DNA of 64,000 nucleotides from Choristoneura fumiferana (GCF_025370935.1 NC_133472.1:41932849-41996848), one strand, 5' to 3'; shown: positions 55,401 through 61,309, counted from the first letter of the stretch. Numbers and translations: made by a program. The notes: generated by a model not told the origin, from the sequence alone.

Positions 55401-56223
55401 AATTTGATCGTGGGGGTTGTAACATCTCGGTGTGATATACTTCAAACTCGTGGTTTGCCCCGTTTGTCATTTGTTAGTAATAAAGAAAATATCCCATTTA
55501 TTTTATTTAATACAAAGATATCACTTATTAATACGATAATTCATAGACACGTCGGCAGCATTTGGAAGTAGTGTTCCGAATACGGTATTTTACTATTTTG
55601 TATGTTTTATAAATTAAAACTACACAATGCCTGTTATCGAATAGAGAAACCATTATTAAGCTACCTTTACAAATAACAACGTTTAGGGGCTGTTTCACCA
55701 TCCATTGATAAGTGTTAACTGGCGGTTAGGTGTGATGCCGTCTCTATTTTTTTGTTCAATATTTAATCAATGGATGTGAAACAGCCCCTAAAGGTTTCAA
55801 ATTCAAGATAAGACAGAGAAAGACATACTGGCATGTGACGTTACTTGCTGCATAGAGAAAAGCGTTTAAGAAAGAGACAAAATTTAAAAAAAAATCATTA
55901 TATTCAATTTTCAACCGATTTAAGTTTTCTCTTCGCTAGACACTGTTTATCTATATTTTCATAATAATATATAAGACACGGCAAATTCAGGAGTTGTCAA
56001 ATACCGTATATTTTCACGATGGAAACAGATTGTTCACCACATCTATATTTTCACTTGTTTGGTAATAATTTGGTATACATAATGTAAGCTGGATGAGAAT
56101 GCAAGTAGTCAACAAAAAACTTTGTTTTAAAAATTGAATTATTAGCAGATTTTTTTTTCTTTTTCAGGTTACTCCTTCACGGTCCCGGCGCAAGTACCGA
56201 CGAAATTCAAATTCGGACAGTAA
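28363..56223 (+). CDS. msk: Importin-7 (nuclear import receptor; moleskin), complete, 14 coding exons
   Basis: Importin-7 is a karyopherin-beta family receptor that carries ribosomal proteins, histone H1 (with importin-beta) and, in flies, activated MAP kinase and Mad into the nucleus, releasing them on RanGTP. The 14 exons join in frame to 3,144 nt: 1,047 residues plus stop, against 1,038 in human IPO7. The N-terminal Ran-binding importin region (about 20-110) is followed by HEAT helices throughout. Diagnostic blocks: PVRQAGVVYLKNLI, RIQLCVCLKTIIKHD, ELPWWKCKKWAVHTL, LGYMRARACWVLH, LPVKVEAAIALQ and FDYFTDMMPVLHNY. Two acidic stretches lie at about 879-910 and 933-952, as in the family. All introns are GT-AG. 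No frame break or stop is seen. Introns 1, 6, 7 and 12 are longest and full of MITEs. Start ATG at 28363 has an AAAAATGG context; the frame upstream is open without another ATG. Confidence 0.95.
28560..29280. other. msk intron 1, first part, nothing recognised
   Basis: AT-rich intron sequence with T runs. No repeat shared in the window and no exon-like frame. Confidence 0.4.
29287..29329 (+). repeat. SINE-A/LINE tail fragment
   Basis: GGGAGGCTTTTGCCCAGCAG then TGGGACGCTATACAGGCTAC: 3' tail only, plus orientation. Confidence 0.6.
29938..30345. repeat. REP-D copy, fullest
   Basis: Shares CCTTAATGTGCTTGTCATGA, the CGCGCGCTGCACACGCACGC centre, GATGAAAAACATTGTATGTC and ACCGCCCTTAAGACACAATG with 48828-49240 and 20212-20495. 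GGGCGGTA and TACCGCCC near the right end are inverted. Class not assigned. Confidence 0.7.
30520..30766 (+). mobile_element. Lep1-like Helitron, complete divergent copy
   Basis: Starts with a TTTTATAAATAAAAATGAAT variant, has ACTCGGGAACGGCTGGACCG and ends GAAGCCGCGGGCAACAGCTAG. An AT-rich insert lies in the middle. Confidence 0.65.
30888..30932. repeat. MITE-8 half copy
   Basis: CGTCAGTTAACACTAATCAATG then GGTGAAACAGCCCCTTA: one arm of the family at 51230-51373. Confidence 0.65.
31075..31217. repeat. MITE-13 right half
   Basis: ACTGAACAGATTAATGATTG, then ATGGCGTCTTTGTTTACACT and the TTTCATAAATTGGAT terminus. Interrupted at its end by the hAT element at 31226. Confidence 0.6.
31226..31562. 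mobile_element. Non-autonomous hAT element with 8-bp duplication
   Basis: Starts CAGTGATTCCCAAAGTGG and ends AAGTTTGGGAACTACTG. ATATAAAC is repeated exactly on both sides (31218-31225, 31563-31570). The interior has two GGTCCAC-type motifs in inverted positions and no transposase. Inserted next to the MITE-13 end. Confidence 0.85.
31687..31860 (+). mobile_element. Lep1-like Helitron 5' part
   Basis: CCCACTAATATTATAAATGC, then CATCACGTCTAAACCATTGA and ACCGATTTAGATGAGATTTG. The 3' hairpin is not present. Confidence 0.6.
32256..32807 (+). CDS. msk: msk exon 2
   Basis: 184 codons in phase 0, acceptor TTCCAG, donor GTAAGT. It reads IHKIIGFAPSLLQVVMMNEV, PVRQAGVVYLKNLITSGWQE, then LCLYQLIKNYEYQLAEKRVP and ends LKCFYGLIK. 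Holds most of the Ran-binding N-terminal region. Confidence 0.95.
33236..33921. mobile_element. MITE-10 copy (686 bp)
   Basis: ACAGCCTTATTCATAAA at the left and TTTATGAATAAGGCTGT at the right are inverted. The inner arms also fold (GATTCATAAACGC against GCGTTTATGAATC-like sequence). No transposase frame. Confidence 0.7.
34259..34374. mobile_element. MITE-5 copy
   Basis: TCGCACCTTTAAAATTAAAC and TCAGTTTAATTTTAAAGGT ends, as at 6575-6713. Confidence 0.75.
34637..35231. mobile_element. MITE-2 copy
   Basis: AGGGTTCCGTGGGCAACTAG start; GTAATGGCTACGGAACCCTA and GGGCGTGTACGACACGCTC at the end. Third near-full copy of the family. Confidence 0.7.
35459..36047 (-). mobile_element. Tc1/mariner-like element, internally deleted
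   Basis: Inverted ends GGGTGTCCCAAAAAAGGACG and its reverse complement, flanked by TA at both sides (35457-35458, 36048-36049). On the minus strand it begins a transposase: MAGFTKNQRVFIIEQYF, then RKVVAKFRESQSIHDVHSTG and RPKTSRSN, a helix-turn-helix N-terminal domain. Frames are broken, and the DDE/D catalytic part is absent. Confidence 0.82.
36328..36512 (+). CDS. msk: msk exon 3
   Basis: Acceptor TCCGCAG, donor GTTAGA (a weaker GTTAG type). YILPLDLITKEVFTKWMEVL, PIPEQTLQVDEDERMELPWW, CKKWAVHTLYRLFE; ends in phase 2. Confidence 0.93.
36936..37331. mobile_element. hAT-like MITE with GTCAGGGAA repeats
   Basis: Ends CAGGGTGTCCACT (36936) and AGTGGACACCTTG (37331) are inverted with one mismatch. 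ATTTA is on both sides. The interior carries many AAAGTCAGGGAA motifs. Confidence 0.6.
37424..37597 (+). CDS. msk: msk exon 4
   Basis: YGSPVNTRKEYVQFAEWYLT, TFTGGILEVLLRVLDQYRNK, VYVSPRVLQQTISYIDQ. Acceptor TAATCCAG, donor GTGAGT. Phase 2 at both ends. Confidence 0.93.
37610..37724 (+). pseudogene. msk: Decayed duplicate of msk exon 4
   Basis: Begins ACAGATACGGCAGC like the exon's acceptor boundary and keeps GGGGGCATCCTGGAGGTGCT and GATCAGTACAGGAAC. Small deletions break the frame, and the 3' part with its donor is lost. It starts 13 bp after exon 4 and runs into the REP-C sequence. Confidence 0.85.
37780..37910 (+). repeat. REP-C 3' end
   Basis: GAGGTATCCCATCTTAGGCC, CTAGGTTGGCAACGCGTCTG, GGGCGGTGGTGATCTCTTAC and an A-rich tail; same as the end of 54185-54470. 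Confidence 0.75.
37918..38002 (-). mobile_element. Lep1-like Helitron 5' fragment
   Basis: Reverse of the family start: AAATCGGTTCAGCGGTTTGC, then CTTTCGCATTTATAACATTAG. Confidence 0.6.
38072..38215. repeat. MITE-12 degraded copy
   Basis: TTTAGCATCAGAAATG, GATCATGACATGTCTTTAAA and GATCATTTACATTCTTAAAG resemble the 15452 and 54683 copies. It ends about 35 bp before msk exon 5. Confidence 0.5.
38251..38396 (+). CDS. msk: msk exon 5
   Basis: VSHAHSWKLLKPHMFAIIQD, VLFPLMSYSETDEELWNNDP, HEYIRIKF. Acceptor TTGTTCCAG, donor GTGAGT; ends in phase 1. Confidence 0.93.
38410..38640 (-). mobile_element. RTE-like LINE 3' end
   Basis: Starts 14 bp after exon 5. Reverse of the LINE tail (CATCATCTCAGCCGTAGGAC, GTCCACTGTTGGACATAGGC), then coding sequence of the family C-terminus. 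Truncated. Confidence 0.65.
38655..38812. mobile_element. MITE-9 copy
   Basis: GCATCAGCCAAATAAGTGGTCT at the left and AGACCACATATTTGGCTGAT at the right are inverted. The other copy, split, is at 52485-52972. Confidence 0.8.
38992..39795 (+). CDS. msk: msk exon 6, largest exon
   Basis: 268 codons: IFEDFVSPVVAAQTLLISCC, GALHMVGTLSDLLIKKKFYK, NPLGYMRARACWVLHCFASV, LPVKVEAAIALQILLSSQEK, VIRETENDNIANVLQKIVPM, DEKAITAMGLLNTMETVLNV. Acceptor CCTTTTAG, donor GTGAGT. HEAT-repeat core. Confidence 0.95.
39934..40569. mobile_element. MITE-13 copy
   Basis: ATCCAATTTATGAAAAGTGT at the left and TTTACACTTTTAATAAATTGGAT at the right, inverted. Internal AGACGCCATTTATCCGACCA. Confidence 0.7.
40630..40870 (-). 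mobile_element. RTE-like LINE 3' coding fragment
   Basis: Minus strand reads KTRMLKWKWTGHMMRDKGEK, WSTLTTDWTPRYNAKRKR and RWADDLKK: the conserved tail of RTE-type proteins. Confidence 0.7.
40978..41048. repeat. MITE-1 degraded copy
   Basis: GAGCAGGACGGCATGATACA then AACTTCGAATTGGCAAAGCC: right half of the family. Confidence 0.55.
41228..41322. mobile_element. MITE-1 copy next to msk exon 7
   Basis: GTACCGTCCCTCTTACACTC, GAGCGGGACGACACGATGCG and AACTTCGAATCGGC. It ends about 18 bp before exon 7, so it probably overlaps the branch point region. Confidence 0.7.
41341..41564 (+). CDS. msk: msk exon 7
   Basis: HYEEAMTLLCNLTAKNISED, MWKVLELLYQVFEKESFDYF, TDMMPVLHNYITVDTNAFVS. Acceptor ATTTCTAG, donor GTAAGA. 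Confidence 0.94.
41982..42292. repeat. Dispersed repeat pair, copy 2 (MITE-16)
   Basis: CGGACCGGTTGGGACCAGTG, GAGACACGCGTCTGTGAACT and CAACTAGATACGAGTGGCAC match 16222-16582. Confidence 0.65.
42317..42576 (-). mobile_element. SINE-B, full-length, minus strand
   Basis: Tail AATTCACACCAATTGACCTA; head ends with CTCTAACCACTAGGCCATCT and GGTCGTC. B box in reverse: GGAATCGAACC. Confidence 0.8.
42580..43705. other. msk intron 7, middle, nothing firmly recognised
   Basis: AT-rich, with repeats of GTATTTTGGG-like motifs around 43300-43460. No exon-like frame. Confidence 0.4.
43710..43866. mobile_element. Foldback MITE (GATTTTCCACCGGCGAGG)
   Basis: GATTTTCCACCGGCGAGGTG at the left and CGCCTCGCCGGTGGAAAATC at the right, inverted. 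GC-rich centre with GAGACGAGACGAG in both arms. Confidence 0.85.
43870..44680. other. msk intron 7, nothing recognised
   Basis: AT-rich intron. Short open frames only. Confidence 0.35.
44680..44815 (+). mobile_element. RTE-like LINE 3' end with (GAT)n tail
   Basis: Reads KAAGSWWMQAAANRSNWGF then VQQWTSYG-like sequence, followed by GATGATGATGATGATGAT. Truncated copy. Confidence 0.7.
45231..45425 (-). mobile_element. Lep1-like Helitron
   Basis: Reverse orientation: ACTAGCTGTTGCCCGCGGCT start, AATCGGTCCAGCCGTTCCCG body and ATTTTTATTTATAGA end. Confidence 0.65.
45655..45770. repeat. MITE-13 right half
   Basis: ATCGATTCACTGAACAGGTT, ATGGCGTCTTTGTTTACACT and TTTCATAAATTGG terminus. Confidence 0.6.
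45884..45996. mobile_element. MITE-1 copy
   Basis: AAACTCGAACTTCGTATG, GCCGTCCCGCTGACGCTTAT and GCGAGTTTCGTAGTAGCCCC. Confidence 0.7.
46265..46335 (+). repeat. Retroelement-like tail (CCGACTTCAAAAAAGGCGG)
   Basis: TTTTTAACCGACTTCAAAAAAG then GGTTCTACGTTCCACT and a T run; typical 3' tail of a dispersed element. Body not identified. Confidence 0.4.
46435..46571. mobile_element. MITE-14 copy
   Basis: TACAGTTGAGTTCTTAAACT and TTTACGAACTCGACTGT ends; GATCAAAT in both arms. Second copy at 59355-59490. 75 bp upstream of msk exon 8. Confidence 0.75.
46647..46823 (+). CDS. msk: msk exon 8
   Basis: VLNSDAEDESEIYAAKLLEV, MVLQCNGKIDNCLPWFVELV, LNRLTRKVNTSELRTMLLQ. Acceptor CATCACCAG, donor GTAGGT. Phase 0. 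Confidence 0.93.
46845..46975. mobile_element. MITE-15 copy
   Basis: CACAGCCATCAGCACCAATG to TTAATGCAGGTGACTGTATG, as at 16779-16916. It begins 21 bp after exon 8. Confidence 0.7.
47000..47330. other. msk intron 8, nothing recognised
   Basis: AT-rich spacer between MITE-15 and a SINE-A. Confidence 0.35.
47337..47564 (-). mobile_element. SINE-A copy, internally deleted
   Basis: ATCATCATCCCAGCCTATTT, CGTCCCACTGCTGGGCACAG and a tRNA-like head ending GGCCACCACGGC. It lies 36 bp before msk exon 9. Confidence 0.7.
47601..47737 (+). CDS. msk: msk exon 9
   Basis: VLIAILYCNPVLLFTILDKL, QESVPNASITQHFIKQWIHD, TDCFM. Acceptor CGTGTGCAG, donor GTGAGT; ends in phase 2. Confidence 0.93.
47925..48365 (+). 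mobile_element. RTE-like LINE, C-terminal 440 bp
   Basis: Frames with shifts read CVLPVMTYGAETWSLTV, RNTEIRRRTKVTDIA, GRRSVGRPP-type and NRWMQVASCRSLWRSKGEAF, then the CCAGCAGTGGACGTCTG tail and GATGATGA. Longest LINE piece in the window. Confidence 0.8.
48402..48440. repeat. MITE-2 end fragment
   Basis: GGTTCCGTAACCAAAATGGT then AAAACGGAACCCTAAA. Confidence 0.5.
48518..48826. repeat. 59-bp minisatellite, about five copies
   Basis: AGATAGTTCA recurs at 48541, 48600, 48659, 48718 and 48777. The unit includes CAGAAGTCAATCTCCTGTAT and GCTAAGCTATATCACAAAAT. Copies are almost identical. Confidence 0.92.
48828..49240. repeat. REP-D copy
   Basis: CCTTAATGTGCTTGTCATGA, GATGAAAAACATTGTATGTC and ACCGCCCTTAAGACACAATG. 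The GC-rich centre differs from the 29938 copy. It ends 90 bp before msk exon 10. Confidence 0.7.
49330..49532 (+). CDS. msk: msk exon 10, acidic stretch begins
   Basis: LHDRKLCVLGICTLLEMGPA, LDAVLPNILPSCLVLFEGLR, then EADEDTSSEEEDDDEDE. Acceptor TCCCGCAG, donor GTACGG. GC-rich relative to its surroundings. Confidence 0.92.
49746..49972 (+). mobile_element. Lep1-like Helitron
   Basis: CCCACTATTTAATATTATAA start, TTCTAAACCGCTGAACCGAT body and GTCGCGGGCAACAATAGTGG end, slightly altered from CTAG. Confidence 0.65.
50457..50602 (+). CDS. msk: msk exon 11
   Basis: VLSSDEDDVEDMNNEYLSNL, ARMAVKNSAAQGVNMTAKIE, DYEESDDD. Acceptor CTCACGCAG, donor GTGAGT. Acidic linker. Confidence 0.93.
50926..51120. 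mobile_element. Foldback MITE (GTTGTGGATAACGCTC)
   Basis: GTTGTGGATAACGCTCAT at the left and GAGCGTTTTTCACAACA at the right, roughly inverted. Inside, TCTTAAAGACTCGAC occurs twice in the left arm and GAGTCTTTAAGC on the right. Confidence 0.65.
51122..51174. repeat. MITE-8 half copy
   Basis: GGGGCTGTTTCAGCATCCAT then TGATTAGTGTTAACTGGCGG. Confidence 0.65.
51230..51373. mobile_element. MITE-8, full copy
   Basis: AGGGCTGTTTCACCATCCAT to ATGGATGGTGAAACAGCCCC; inverted arms of about 47 bp including GATGCCGTCTCTATTTG in the middle. Others at 55685-55790 and 58290-58430. Confidence 0.85.
51606..51640. repeat. (GAT)n microsatellite
   Basis: GATGATGTTGATGATGATGA and onward, 66 bp before msk exon 12. 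Confidence 0.8.
51707..51818 (+). CDS. msk: msk exon 12
   Basis: EEDDWEPDETAIECYTTPLD, DRDCPVDEYIKFKVALS. Acceptor GCCTTAAG is purine-poor only in part and weak; donor GTATGT. Matches the conserved VDEY block of the family. Confidence 0.88.
52485..52972. mobile_element. MITE-9 copy split by nested insertion
   Basis: Left part 52485-52600 (ACCATCAGCCAAATAAGTGG) and right part 52915-52972 (GTAGACCACATATATGGCTG). Between them is about 315 bp of other sequence that includes MITE-10 (52636-52796). Confidence 0.75.
52636..52796. mobile_element. MITE-10-type short copy
   Basis: TTACCCCCTTATTCATAAAC and TTTATGAATAAGGGGGTTAC-like ends, inverted. Nested in the MITE-9 copy. Confidence 0.7.
53222..53510 (-). 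mobile_element. RTE-like LINE 3' coding fragment
   Basis: Minus strand reads KTAKFKWEWAGHVCRMHPDR, WAKITTDWVPSDGHRSRGRP, KRRWRDDLERFQPDWQHFAE, then GEAFAQQRDTI. About 90 codons of the C-terminus without a stop. Confidence 0.8.
53520..54180. other. msk intron 12, nothing recognised
   Basis: AT-rich. No shared repeat or exon-like frame. Confidence 0.35.
54185..54470 (+). repeat. REP-C, fullest copy
   Basis: Starts GCAGGTGGTAGGACCTTGTG, has CAGCGTGGAGAGTAAGACAG and ends GGGCGGTGGTGATCTCTTAT, TTTGCCATCCAGTTG and an A run. SINE- or LINE-end-like; a common lepidopteran pattern. Fragments at 90-165 and 37780-37910. Confidence 0.75.
54502..54645 (+). CDS. msk: msk exon 13
   Basis: VSTTEPAFYHALTSVLDEEQ, QKQLNAVFVLADQRKAQQVS, KRIEQSG. 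Acceptor TTTCCGCAG, donor GTTAGT. Matches the conserved YQALTHGL / LADQRRA blocks. Confidence 0.93.
54683..54900. mobile_element. MITE-12 copy, right after exon 13
   Basis: ACTTCGTTTTTTTTTTTAGC, AGAAAGAAGGTAAGCGATCT and ATAAAAAGACTTGTCAAGAT. Starts 38 bp after the exon. Confidence 0.7.
54901..54950 (+). repeat. SINE-B tail fragment
   Basis: AAGCTTACTTTGGGACTAGG then TCAATTGGTGTGAATTGTCC; head absent. Confidence 0.6.
55000..55680. other. msk intron 13, nothing recognised
   Basis: AT-rich intron without shared repeats. Confidence 0.35.
55685..55790. mobile_element. MITE-8 copy, deleted centre
   Basis: AGGGGCTGTTTCACCATCCA to CAATGGATGTGAAACAGCCC. Confidence 0.75.
56168..56223 (+). CDS. msk: msk exon 14, stop codon
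   Basis: YSFTVPAQVPTKFKFGQ then TAA at 56221-56223. Acceptor TCTTTTTCAG. The short FKFG-type C-terminus matches the family's final SSFNFGG-like end. Confidence 0.92.
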
Positions 56224-56665
56224 TCATGTTAAATATAGTTTAGGAATGTCTATCGCGTTGTCGGATCGCGCGGCACAGAACGTATCGCCTAAACCGCTGG
56301 ATAATGTGAAATAATACGGCTGCAGATAACGTAATCTTTTATTTATTGATTAAGGCTTTAGTTTGCGAACGTTATACATCTATTAGTAACCAACTACAGA
56401 TCTGTTCACTCAAGAAGCCGCTCTGTCGCGTTTTAGGAAGATATCTGTACTAACTAAATGAGCCCATAGCAAGCGAGACTAACGTGAAACGGCCCTCTCG
56501 AAACTAGCCATGTACCGATAATTCGCTTGTCAAGAATTCCTCATTATAGGTGTATACATAACAGCGATGTTCCTGTGTCAAGAAAGAACGGCCCTCTGAC
56601 GTTTTATTCGACGATTTTGATACTTCTGAAGCTAGAGCCCATACCTAACTTTCGGTGTCAGCAAT

Positions 56666-56788
56666 AATAGTTATTTGTGTCACAAGGGAGCAAAATTATG
56701 TATTTACGGCGAGGGCGTACATTGAATCCAGAATGTAGCGAAGGATTCTAAAGTAGAATCCGCCCAAGATGAAAATAATTTTGCTCCC
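56666..56788 (+). repeat. Conserved 85-bp dispersed element, copy 2, with hairpin
   Basis: 56666-56750 shows no mismatch by eye with 2126-2210. In addition GGGAGCAAAATTAT (56686-56699) and ATAATTTTGCTCCC (56775-56788) are exact inverted repeats, so RNA of this region could fold. About 440 bp after the msk stop, sense strand. Confidence 0.85.
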
Positions 56789-57196
56789 GAGTCGCTCATA
56801 CAACTTTTCACACCGAGCATTAAGATACTTGAAAAAAAAAATTCTAAATATAATTAAAGAACAACCAGCATAGAAAATGGCATGGCTTTACAGTTATCAA
56901 CTTCAAAAAATGGCATTTGCAATAAAACACTTAGAAAAGCCTTGAACAGAAAAGTTGCATTTTGCTCCCTCTCGACAGGGAGGAAAAGTTACTTTTCTGA
57001 AGGAGAGGTGTGAAAAATATGTTTCTGTCGGACACAGATGCTCTCGGTACCGTGAGATACGCACAAAAAATAGGTATTGGGGCTCGCTAGCTGACGCGGT
57101 TTGCACGGAGCGGGTGGTCGTCTATTGAGCAAGAGCATTAATTAATTTACTGCGAAGCTGGTATTTGAATGAACAGATTTGTACTCCGCGATATAT

Positions 57197-57352
57197 ACAG
57201 TCGAGGGCATAAATATCTACATAGCCACAGCGTCAAATATAACACATCTACCTTGTGGTTAGTGGAGTAAAGGTGTATAGATATTTTTGATTTGACGTCT
57301 TGGAAACGTACTAATTATTATATTTATGCCTCAATACGGTACTATACTGTAT
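57197..57352. mobile_element. Foldback MITE (TACAGTCGAGGGCATAAAT)
   Basis: TACAGTCGAGGGCATAAAT at the left and ATATTTATGCCTC plus ACTGTA at the right. The ends resemble MITE-14. Confidence 0.55.
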
Positions 57353-58289
57353 AGGCACTTGCAAGGTAAGTTATTTTAGCTAACACGCAATCAAATTTGC
57401 ATTGCGGTAAGTACTGTATGCCGTCACCATTTTAAAAAATAAAATCTCAAAATACTTAGTATTGTAAAGTGAACTTTCTGCTACAAGATTTGTTGTCTAC
57501 GTATTGTTTTGAGATACGAGCTATTGTTATGCTCCTTAGGTTTTTTTCTGTGCGCATAATCCGACCCGCGTATAGAGTTGATCATTTATGTATTTCTCAT
57601 TATTTATTGTTTTATTAGGTGCCACGACGCAGAGAGGGCGGTATTTTATCTTTCACGTAGGCACACTTGCATAGCACTTTAGGAGGTTCCTTCTGGCCTT
57701 TCCCCCTTGTGGGGAGGGAGGTGGGAACGCGCTGTCCAAACAATAAAATCTTGACCCAATGCCTGTGACTAGATTCCTGACTCATGGCCAGAGATCGGAA
57801 TATTTACGGCAAAATATAAGACTGTCGCATATTTCGTAGTGCTTGAATTTTTGTTTTACCGATGTCGATAGGTAGTTTATTAGTTAGTCGATACGAAACG
57901 TAAATTATAAGACAACCTTCCGTATGGTCGTCGTAGTTTTGTATAATTTAAAAGCGTGTGTAATTTCTTTTTGGCGTACATTTTTCCACTGTTGAACATC
58001 GCCATTTGCATATGTGAAAATTGAAACACTATAAAATTCGCGATAGTCTTTTATTTTGCCGCAAAAATTCCAATTTCTCTCAAAACACACGAGTAGTTAA
58101 TATGTACAGTTTATAACGTATAATTTGAGTGGTGCTTAAAGACAAATTTGACGAGTAATGGTAGGGTTACAACACAGACCTTATATCGAGATAGACCTTA
58201 AGAGACCTCGTGTAAAAAGTTTGATCCGGTTGAATCGGTTCCGCGCGCGTTTGAATGGGCACCGTGTGGTCTTGATTTCCCATCACTAA

Positions 58290-58430
58290 GGGGCTGTTTC
58301 ACCATCCATCGATTAGTCTTAACTGACGGTTGAATGTGATGCCGTTTTGCTATTCGAATAAAACAAATAGAGACGGCATCACATTTAACCGTCAGTTAAG
58401 ACTAATCAATAGATAGTGAAACAGCCCCCT
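58290..58430. mobile_element. MITE-8, full copy
   Basis: GGGGCTGTTTCACCATCCAT to ATAGATAGTGAAACAGCCCC, arms of about 50 bp. Confidence 0.85.
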
Positions 58431-58557
58431 AATCTCGCTCGTGACGTCATCGTAGGTACGAAAAATTCGACACGCTAGGTTCTCATAATTTGAAGCGCTC
58501 TTTTCGTCTATCTCGATGTAAGGTCTGTGGATTACAAAGAGTATTAGCTAGAACAGT

Positions 58558-58686
58558 GGCTACTACGAAAATCAAAAATCGAAGTTCGTGTCGTACCGTC
58601 CCTCTCACTCTCGTTTTGAATAACATAAGCGTCAGCGGGCCGGCAAGACACGAAGTTAGAATTTTGCACTCCGTAGTAAAGGGCCA
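58558..58686. mobile_element. MITE-1 copy
   Basis: GGCTACTACGAAAATCAAAA, GTACCGTCCCTCTCACTCTC and ACTCCGTAGTAAAGGGCC. Confidence 0.75.
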
Positions 58687-58689
58687 GGG

Positions 58690-59350
58690 GTGGCATACCG
58701 GTGCATCTGTTGGTCCAGTCGAAAATAACACGTAAGTATAGAACAACAGCGAAGTAGGTCGTTTGAAATATTGGTTTTACAATTGGGATTGTCTAAAGAG
58801 ATACTTACGCGTTTTTTTTTTCCTACAGAAAAGTCAATTACTTATTAGAAACCTGTTTCGTTGTTTTAAATTATTTTTTTAATTAATTATCGCAACTATT
58901 TTGGTTGGTGGCGTCATAGTTTGATCTAGTTCTGCCACAACAATGCTTCTTTCATAAATTTGGTCTGTATGATCTTGAGCACCAGCATTATTTAATTCTT
59001 TATCTGTGGTGACGTGGTAAACTGTCAAGAATGACAATACTACGTACAACTTGGACCGTGTACGTCATGGTTTATAAAAGTGAAATGAAGCGCATTATTT
59101 ATGTAATGGCCTAATAAATTAATTACATTACATGAAAATTAAATGACCTACAGACAACTATTTAAAATGAATTTATCTCGAAATGGTTTTCGATTTACTA
59201 TACATTGTAAAAAAAAATACATTCCTAATTGGTAGATCGCACAGAGTCCAGCCACAGATTAGTAGATTTTAAATATTTTAAGATTGGACACTCATGAGTT
59301 AGGATACAAAGCAAGCCATCAACCTTTTTAAGTTTGTGCCACCAATGTGT
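58690..59350. other. Intergenic, nothing recognised
   Basis: AT-rich sequence without shared repeats or plausible genes. Confidence 0.35.
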
Positions 59351-59354
59351 TATG

Positions 59355-59490
59355 TACAGTCGAGTTCATTAACACGTGAGCAAAAATTTGATGAAAAATA
59401 TCTGGACACGCTTCTACGCCGTTAACAATAGAGTCGTGTTCAGATATATTTGATCAAATGTTTGCTCATAAGTTTATGAACTCGACTGTA
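59355..59490. mobile_element. MITE-14 copy
   Basis: TACAGTCGAGTTCATTAACA to GTTTATGAACTCGACTGTA, arms about 50 bp around CGCCGTTAACAATAG. Confidence 0.85.
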
Positions 59491-59499
59491 CGAGGGTGT

Positions 59500-60210
59500 A
59501 GGTAGTGAAAAATCATGAAAATCCAAAACAGTTATGTTGACAATTATACGATATTCTTCAATCTTCCTCGTACGCTGGCAATATTGACTAATCGTGTGTA
59601 GTCGCCCCCTCGCTGCGATATATTGTGAAGTTATAGAGTTAACAATCGCCACTATCATGTTACAAGCCTAAGGCGCGTGCGTGAGACCAGTTCCTCGATA
59701 AAAAAAAGAATTTAAGCTTAGCTTAACCTGCGAGTTACAATGCGACGCTGTGGACGAAGGAAATTCAATTCGAGCTCAAGTTCATTACGACTTTATTTTT
59801 GCAGATTTAAACTGGGCTTTAGCACTGCGCTAGTATATGAAAAATTAAGCCTTAGTTTTCTTATTGCTTGTGCTATTGGTGCCTTCATAAAAAATAGCTA
59901 GTGTCTAGGACAACCGGAAGTACATTAGGTTTTTCGGTTATGCCAGTTTGTACGAAATGACTTTTTTTAATGATTATCTTTTGATCGCCGTGATGCCGAT
60001 CGAAGTTTGTTTTTTTCGCTGCTCCAAGGCGTATACCCGGAGTATTTGATATTAATATCAGCTTGATGCATCCATGCGTTCCTGGGCACAAGGATCTTGA
60101 CAGACAGAGTGATGCTATAAGAGTTCTAAATAGGTACACTTTAAGTTCTTTCATCTTCTGCGAAGGGACGCTGTGTTTTCATTTTAATACGTTATGATAT
60201 CGGGAACTGC
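59500..60210. other. Intergenic, nothing recognised
   Basis: Short open frames only. No repeat shared with the rest of the window. Confidence 0.35.
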
Positions 60211-60215
60211 TGTCT

Positions 60216-60357
60216 TACAAACGGGTGCGGTTAATGGACGCCCGAGTAATATAACCTTAATTGCACGACCTTATAATTCGTGAACTGTATCAGGCGTACG
60301 TTATTATCCTACATTCTGGCCGGCAATTACCGGGCGTGTATTAACCGCACCCTTACG
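60216..60357. mobile_element. Foldback MITE (GGGTGCGGTTAAT ends)
   Basis: ACGGGTGCGGTTAATGGACG at the left and GTGTATTAACCGCACCC at the right, inverted. Single copy. Confidence 0.65.
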
Positions 60358-60359
60358 AG

Positions 60360-61300
60360 CCGCAAAACAGAACGAGGCTACCATAAAACATCACATAGTT
60401 ATAATGCCTTTTTTAAGTACTATAAACAGTTACATCAAATTTATATAGATAGTTATTATAAATCGTAGGTCCTATAGATAGCAGCACGTTTGTACTAAGC
60501 TAATGCGACAATGGAATTTGGGGCGTTTTATTCATGGTTTCTATCAGCTGGTATGAGATGAACTGGATAAATTAAAAATAGAACGAATTGTTAAACAATC
60601 AGAGGACATACTCTATAGGCTCAAAAGCTACGTGCTGGTCGCTTGTTGTTTTTTTTTATTATTTAGCAAATGCAAAAAAAGGCTGTAAAAGTTACAAGTA
60701 AGTTTTTTGTTTGATAATGACATTCTTTAATGGGTCAATCAACTTTTTTACCGACACTAATCTGTCCGCGACATTTTTGAAAAAAATTGCAGATTTTTGT
60801 AAGTAAACATGTTTTTTCTGTAATTTAATAGATGGTGTACATGAATACATGCCATCCTACGTAAGTTCAACCTATTAAAACGTGAAATATTGTTGGAAGT
60901 ACGATTTTTTGGTAACGCAGGAGACGCCCAGTGTCGCTAAAATAGTTGATTGACTCTTAATACCACGGTAGTTTGTTATTCTACTTATTCGACTCTCCTC
61001 GGACCTCTAATACATTTACCGATCCCGCTAACGTTTTGACTGAAGTAAACATTATAGATTAATTATCTACGCGATCTATCGATCGATCGAATAATGGACT
61101 CTGAATTAAGAACTTCGAATTTTTGATTGTTCAAAGGATCCAGGTAGTAATTATTTTATGCCGATTTTAGATAATATATTTTGCTACGTGTTGATGGCGC
61201 AATTTTTATTCTTACCCTCAGATGAAGAATTGCTGAATTCTCCTGAATAAATCTGTGTTCTAGATTAACATCTTTGTCTATACTCGGATTAAATAATTAC
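60360..61300. other. Intergenic, nothing recognised
   Basis: AT-rich. A short ATCGATCGATCGA-like palindromic patch lies near 61078-61090. Confidence 0.35.
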
Positions 61301-61309
61301 GACCTAGTA

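Larger units (their letters stand above)
56224..57765 (+). promoter_or_regulatory. msk: Candidate msk 3' UTR with two AATAAA signals
   Basis: AATAAA occurs at 56921-56926 and 57742-57747; either could end the transcript. The second is followed by a GT-containing stretch. The conserved 85-bp element lies inside. UTR extent is inferred. Confidence 0.45.
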
